The notes under the pieces are model-generated. The model worked only from the letters and a program-made list of their open reading frames with translations, had not been told where the DNA came from and ran no database searches. DNA of 64,000 bases. It comes from Papilionanthe hookeriana x Papilionanthe teres. Lineage: Eukaryota; Streptophyta; Magnoliopsida; Asparagales; Orchidaceae. The DNA lies in contig CM040423.1 of the NCBI GenBank assembly GCA_022702705.1, positions 45,581,575 through 45,645,574 on the forward strand, read 5' to 3'. Positions 59,494 to 64,000 of this stretch are shown here, one piece after another. Position 1 is the first letter of the stretch. Each line of letters opens with the position of its first letter. The position numbers and the translations under genes were made by a program.

Positions 59494-61314
59494 CTAACCG
59501 GGCATCTCATCGTAGCTCCATGCGAAACAATCTCTGAACTCTGACAATAGTTCGATTAGATCTGAAGACTCCTCATCGCTTAGTAGTGAGCTAATGAAAG
59601 TAGGTCTAAGGGCATCTTCAGTCCCTAGATTGATCTCCTTCAATTCATCAACTGTAGATTTGATTTCCTCCTCAAACTCCGGCGGGGCATCCTCTATTTG
59701 AGTTTCTTCTGAGTTCCCTTCCACTTCAAGGCAAATTTCCTCTAACTGGCTAGTAACGACCAAGCAAAATTCGGTGTCATAGACCGGCCCTACCGTGCCG
59801 AATCCAACGCCCTCTTTCGATTTAGAGGCTCGATTTTTATTATTCCACAATTCCTCGAAGAGGTGCATCCTTTCTTTTGATAATTTACTGAGTACAAAAC
59901 CACGTCGAATTAATCTTCGCACATAAGGAGAGTAACAATCAAGAGGCAATTCCATTAATTCATTAAAAGTATCTTCTTCCAATTTTACATTGTTTTCGTA
60001 ACCGGAAGAAGAAGAACCACGGTAAAATTTTATCGGCTTCATGCCAACACTTCGTACTTCCTTAACCTCCAACCCCTCAACTTTATTGGAATGAATCGGG
60101 GTTAAGGCTATGGCATTGTACATAGTGGTTGATCCGGTCATACATCGATTCATATTCTTTTTCTTTTCTTCTTCCAAGGAAATCTCAAACCGAGGTATCT
60201 TTCGATTTCTTGTTCTCGCTATTTTTGTCGTCTTTTCTTCCTGGAGCTGTCTTCCAAGTCAATGTTGATGACCGGATCTCTCCGTTCAACAATCTTGTTG
60301 ACTCTTCCTCGCCCTCGTCCCCGGCCTTGATCTCGAAAACGGGGGCTAAAAGAGATGCCACCATCTCGCTGTAAAGGAGTGATGGGAGATCGCTGAATCG
60401 GAGTTGGCTGGTCTCGTTCTCGCAATCCCTTTGACTCTTCAAATTTCTTCGGAACGACGTCTCTGGAGAAAACTGTCTTCTTTGGTGGCGCGTAGTAGGC
60501 AGCATCTTCATGAAGGCCTATCTCATGTATTGCAAAAGGTTGTAGATCTCCCTTGATGCACCGTTCCTGACCTCCTTCATAGTATTTTATGCACTGGTGT
60601 AGGGACGATGGAACCATTTTGTACTCATGGATCCAGGGTCGACCCAGTAGGGCATTGAACGAAGTCTCTGAATCTATGATGTGGAATTTTGCGGTCGTTA
60701 CTAGTTCACCAATTCTCGCGTGACAGTGTTATCGATCCGAGAGCCCTTTCTCCTTTCCGATCAAGCCTCTTAACATCATTTTGTCGATAGAAAGCCCGCG
60801 GGTATCGATGTCTAAGTAGGCTAACGTCCGTAGATTCATTATGTTAATTGATGCTCCCGGATCAACCAATACCCCGGAGAGTGTGAATCCGTCGATGTTC
60901 ACGGAAATATATGGGGTCGGTTGTGGTCGGTCGTCCCAAGCAACAAGTCATCATCCGTGAAAGTGATACCGCATCGTTCCTTTAACGAACAAACCTCGTC
61001 TATCGAGCCGCCGGCCAAATGAGCTAAGCAAATCTCCGGGTCGAGCAAAGCCTTAACCGCAGCCTCTCTCATCTCTTTCGACGCATCGTGGCGTCGAGAA
61101 TGCTTAGTTTGGCTGGCAACTTTCGTAGATGGGCTAGAACGTTATACTCCACTTTGTTATTCGAGCTCCCCGATTCCTCTTGAACATGTGTTTCTTCCGT
61201 TAATGGGGTTGGTTCTGCAGAGGTAGGTGTATGTTTTTCCTTTACTGCTGAACCCGTTGTTTGGGGTAACACCTTTCCTCTTCTCAAATACACCTCCGTT
61301 ATTTCTTCTGCCAT
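59494..61314 (-). pseudogene. Protease region and linker of the Tat-type element
   Basis: 61314-61069 ends with N-V-L-A-H-L-R-K-L-P-A-K-L-S, the segment preceding the protease of Tat elements. Frames covering 61,070-60,640 are broken. F-N-A-L-L-G-R-P-W-I-H-E at about 60,630-60,665 marks the protease end. The acidic linker at 60177-59494 (227 codons open) leads directly into RT with C-F-A-W-S-Y-D-E-M-P-G. Confidence 0.78.
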
Positions 61315-62099
61315 TTGGGTCGGACCCGCAGGGTTATCTTCCGGAGTGCCGATCGGCTCTTCCGTGTTATCTCCGAATCCGAAAACTCTAATTCAATCGT
61401 AATCGGCGTTCCTCGAAACTCAAAAACGGGCGCTTCACTATCCGAACTCGTCGTATTCCGTGTTGTTAATATCTTCTTTGGTCATGTTAATAAGTTCATC
61501 GAATTTTGTACGATTTGAGGATCGTCGAGGAAATCGAAATTCGTATTAGATTGGTTGTTAGTTATGCAATCATCGAAATAGTAAAAACGTAGTCAAAATT
61601 AGAATTCTCGCATTACGTGATCCCGGAGGGACAAAGAAATCATACCCGTGAATGGTTCGAGGAATTTCTCCTTGAATCTGAAGCAACCAACCGTGAAAAA
61701 GCAGCCCCTAGTCTACTCTTCGCGCTATCATCCTTTACATCTTTGACACTTTCATCCTGTATCTCCGGCGGTGATGACTTTCCAGGTGTGCTCGACAGTG
61801 CTGGCCAAGTGGACTGTAGGCTCTGAGCGAAGGCTTGTGTTGAGGCTGTATGTATCTGCTCCAGAGTTTTCTGAGATGATCTAGTCCGGATCGTAGTTCG
61901 TCTAGCTTCGTTACATAGGGTCGATCGAAACTACGGGCCCAGCCGAAATCACATCGACCGAACCTTTTTCGTGTTCTTTCAAATATTCGTTTGGAATTGT
62001 GATATTCCCGTGCTCGTAGTTCCTCTCAGCCAACCTTGAAACCGAAGCAATCCTCTATCGTGTGTCCGAGCATTCGTGGTATGGGCAAGACGCGGGGTG

Positions 62100-63957
62100 A
62101 TCCGTCTTATCGACCTCATCCGGTTTCTTCGGCTCCGGCAACCCGAACTCGGCTTCGATCAAATTTCGAACATCTTTCCCATCGCCTCATCCTCGAGCGA
62201 GTAAACTCGTTCGCTCCGTCGCCCATGGTCGGACCCCGCCCTCCGTCCGTGCGGTAAGTTCCTGCCGGCATCGTGGCCGATGGTACCGCTCGGTTTTCGT
62301 CGGCCAACCGTTGGGTGTGTTGTTGACGCTGGTATGTCCGTCGAGGTTGTTCAACCCGAATCCGCATCGTCGCTTACCTTTATCAACCGCCGCCATCGTT
62401 CCGGATCTCTTCTCGAATGTCTTTATCGGCTTCGCTTGTCGCCTTCTCCAGGAATCCGAGTTGCTTAGCCTCCTCTTGCAGCTCGCAGCTTTACTAAGTA
62501 GCTTTTCAAAAGTTTTGATCAGTAAATCCTTCGAGTAGAAAAGCTATCGGACCATGAACGCTCTCGAGTAAGATCTCAATCGCATGTTGTTCCCGCAATC
62601 GTGGCTCGCATTTCATACTTAGATTCCTCCACCGTAGAATGTACTCCACTAGAGCTTCGTCGCTCGTCTTTCTACTACAAGATCACCCACGGTGATATGA
62701 TGCCGAGCTCCAAAGAAACCTCTTAACGAACATGTTCTCCAGCTTCGTGAATGTCTTTATCGACCCATTCGTGCACTCGCATACCAATCAAATGCAACCC
62801 CGAGAGATCGCTCACAACCGGCGAAATAATAGTGCTTCACTCCCCCGCGTTGCAAAGAATCTTGCCCGAAGTGTGCAACATGCCGACGAGGGTTTCCCGT
62901 CCCATCGAACGTTTCGAAGGTAGGTGGCACGAAGCCCTTTGGTAGGCACTCGCATCGAATTCCTCCGGATATGGTCTACCCTTCGGAATCAATGCTCCTC
63001 CTTCGGATTGGGCTAAGGCCTCCTTTACTCGTTGTTCAACCATTTGTTCGATGTCCTTTTCCGAGATAAGTGTTTCGGGCCGAACCATTTATTTCATCCG
63101 CGACATGAATGGTCTCTCGGCCGGCTTATTTCTGGAGAGGCCGCTCTCTGAGATCGAGGTTGATTCCCGAAATGAGGCTATAACGGCCGCCATCTCCTCC
63201 ATCCTTTTCTCCATGCGGATGATAAGCTCATCCCTCCGTCTGATGGCCCTTCGCGACTCATCCTCGGCGTTCTCCTCGGAGGCAAAGGAGCACCGCGCGA
63301 TGACGCAGAGGCTCTAGTTTCAACCATAAAGATCTCTCGCAAAATCTTCATCCATATGAAATGACAAATCGTGTTTTTCATCATCGATGCTTCCACTTTG
63401 TTCTTTTGACGCTTCAGCCGATGTCCGCCCGAGCTTCTCTAATCTTTCCTCAATTAACTTCCCTTTAATGATCTCGAGATCGACTGGGATCGTTGTTGTA
63501 TACCTTCCATCAACACCGATTTCGGCGTGGCCGAACACTAATGATTGGAGCATCGACTTGGAATCCTTTGCGGGGAGACGACTTTTCGATCTTCGTTGAG
63601 GCACCGGTCCAGCCGACCTTAGACTCCGCAACTTCTCCTTCTGAACCAAGGCCCGGAGACTAGACGTCTCTTCGGGGGCCTCGGCTCTCCTGGATAAATC
63701 GTGGTCCCTAATACGCGGTCCGGATGCGATAACTAGTGATCCTTTGCGGGAATCTCCCCTCGTGGTGGCAACCGTGTTCTCGGACCCGGCCGAGATCGAA
63801 CCTGGTCGGCGCTCCGCAGTGTTTCGAGAGGCGACAGCAAGAATCGTATGGTTAGCACCGCATCTACACGTTCTCCCGTACGAAGCTTAACTGGAATACG
63901 AGACCGGCGGTGCTCTTCTCTCCCGGGTAGATCCATGAAATCGGCTAGCGGTTTCAT
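62100..63957 (-). pseudogene. Gag region of the Tat-type element (several frames)
   Basis: Open pieces at 63957-63733, 63649-63320 and 63088-62837. The last has D-I-E-Q-M-V-E-Q-R-V-K-E-A-L and I-P-K-G-R-P-Y-P-E-E-F, words found in Tat gag polyproteins just before the capsid-like core. Further pieces to 62,100 are in other frames. Confidence 0.6.
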
Positions 63958-64000
63958 CCTTTTTCAAAATTTCGCTCGGACTCGGGCGACACAAGACACC

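Larger units (their letters stand above)
51850..64000 (-). mobile_element. Ty3/gypsy LTR retrotransposon, Tat type, continuing past the window
   Basis: Minus-strand order is gag (63,960-62,100), protease and linker (61,314-59,494), RT (59,470-58,740), RNase H remnants (about 58,400-57,720), integrase (57,430-56,340), an ALKBH-like domain (55,445-54,560) and a tandem array (53,900-51,925). Motifs such as A-L-L-G-R-P-W-I-H, C-Y-V-D-D-L-V-I-K-S and W-P-F-E-C-W-G-T-D-I-V-G-P fit the Tat lineage. Nearly every coding block carries one- or two-base frame changes, yet motifs are well kept and CpG is not depleted. The 5' LTR lies to the right of 64000. It probably sits in a CUL4 intron. Confidence 0.85.

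Overview
This is a nuclear DNA window from a flowering plant. It holds a few ordinary intron-rich housekeeping genes buried in transposable elements. Everything here was read by eye; family assignments rest on recognised protein motifs and on exon junctions that keep frame. The strongly GC-rich 5' exon of the FAD-oxidoreductase gene and the plastid gene set (KEA3, RimP-like) fit a monocot, but that is inference. No bacterial or organellar gene is present.

Layout, left to right. (1) 1-23,423, + strand: the 3' two thirds of KEA3, a chloroplast thylakoid K+/H+ antiporter. Thirteen clean exons join in frame with GT-AG introns. Its 12.6-kb intron holds a decayed minus-strand Ty3/gypsy element. A Copia element with two LTRs has landed inside the gypsy integrase, and two copies of an unclassified ~1.5-kb repeat have landed elsewhere in the same gypsy element. 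A second large intron (6.9 kb) holds a gag-only LTR element carrying a ~0.57-kb-per-arm inverted repeat. (2) 24,939-28,384, + strand: a plastid RimP-family (UPF0090) gene. (3) 27,557-38,943: a ~5.7-kb tandem segmental duplication. Each unit carries the last two RimP exons (+) and a convergent two-exon FAD-dependent oxidoreductase gene (-). In unit A both look usable. In unit B the oxidoreductase has an in-frame stop and the RimP piece is truncated and has lost a splice donor. Each unit also has a third, older, internally deleted relic of the oxidoreductase last exon. (4) 39.0-39.7 kb: a SINE-like B box and a decayed RTE-type LINE. (5) 40,619-46,887, - strand: the last eight exons of CUL4, including the neddylation site and the C-terminal winged helix.

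(6) ~47.9-64.0 kb: a large minus-strand Ty3/gypsy element of Tat type (gag, protease, RT, RNase H, integrase), continuing past the right edge and probably lying in a CUL4 intron. Downstream of its integrase, in the same orientation and without introns, is a frameshifted ALKBH9/10-type 2-oxoglutarate/Fe(II) dioxygenase domain, the family of plant m6A RNA demethylases. It is followed by a ~2-kb array of ~30-33-bp repeats. A captured RNA demethylase inside a retrotransposon is the most interesting observation in the window.

The host genes do not form an operon-like unit. KEA3 and the RimP-like protein both act in the chloroplast, while CUL4 is nuclear/cytosolic. Much of the window's structure is a record of nested insertion and local duplication. 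Small terminal-inverted-repeat elements of one family recur at least seven times in introns and 3' flanks.
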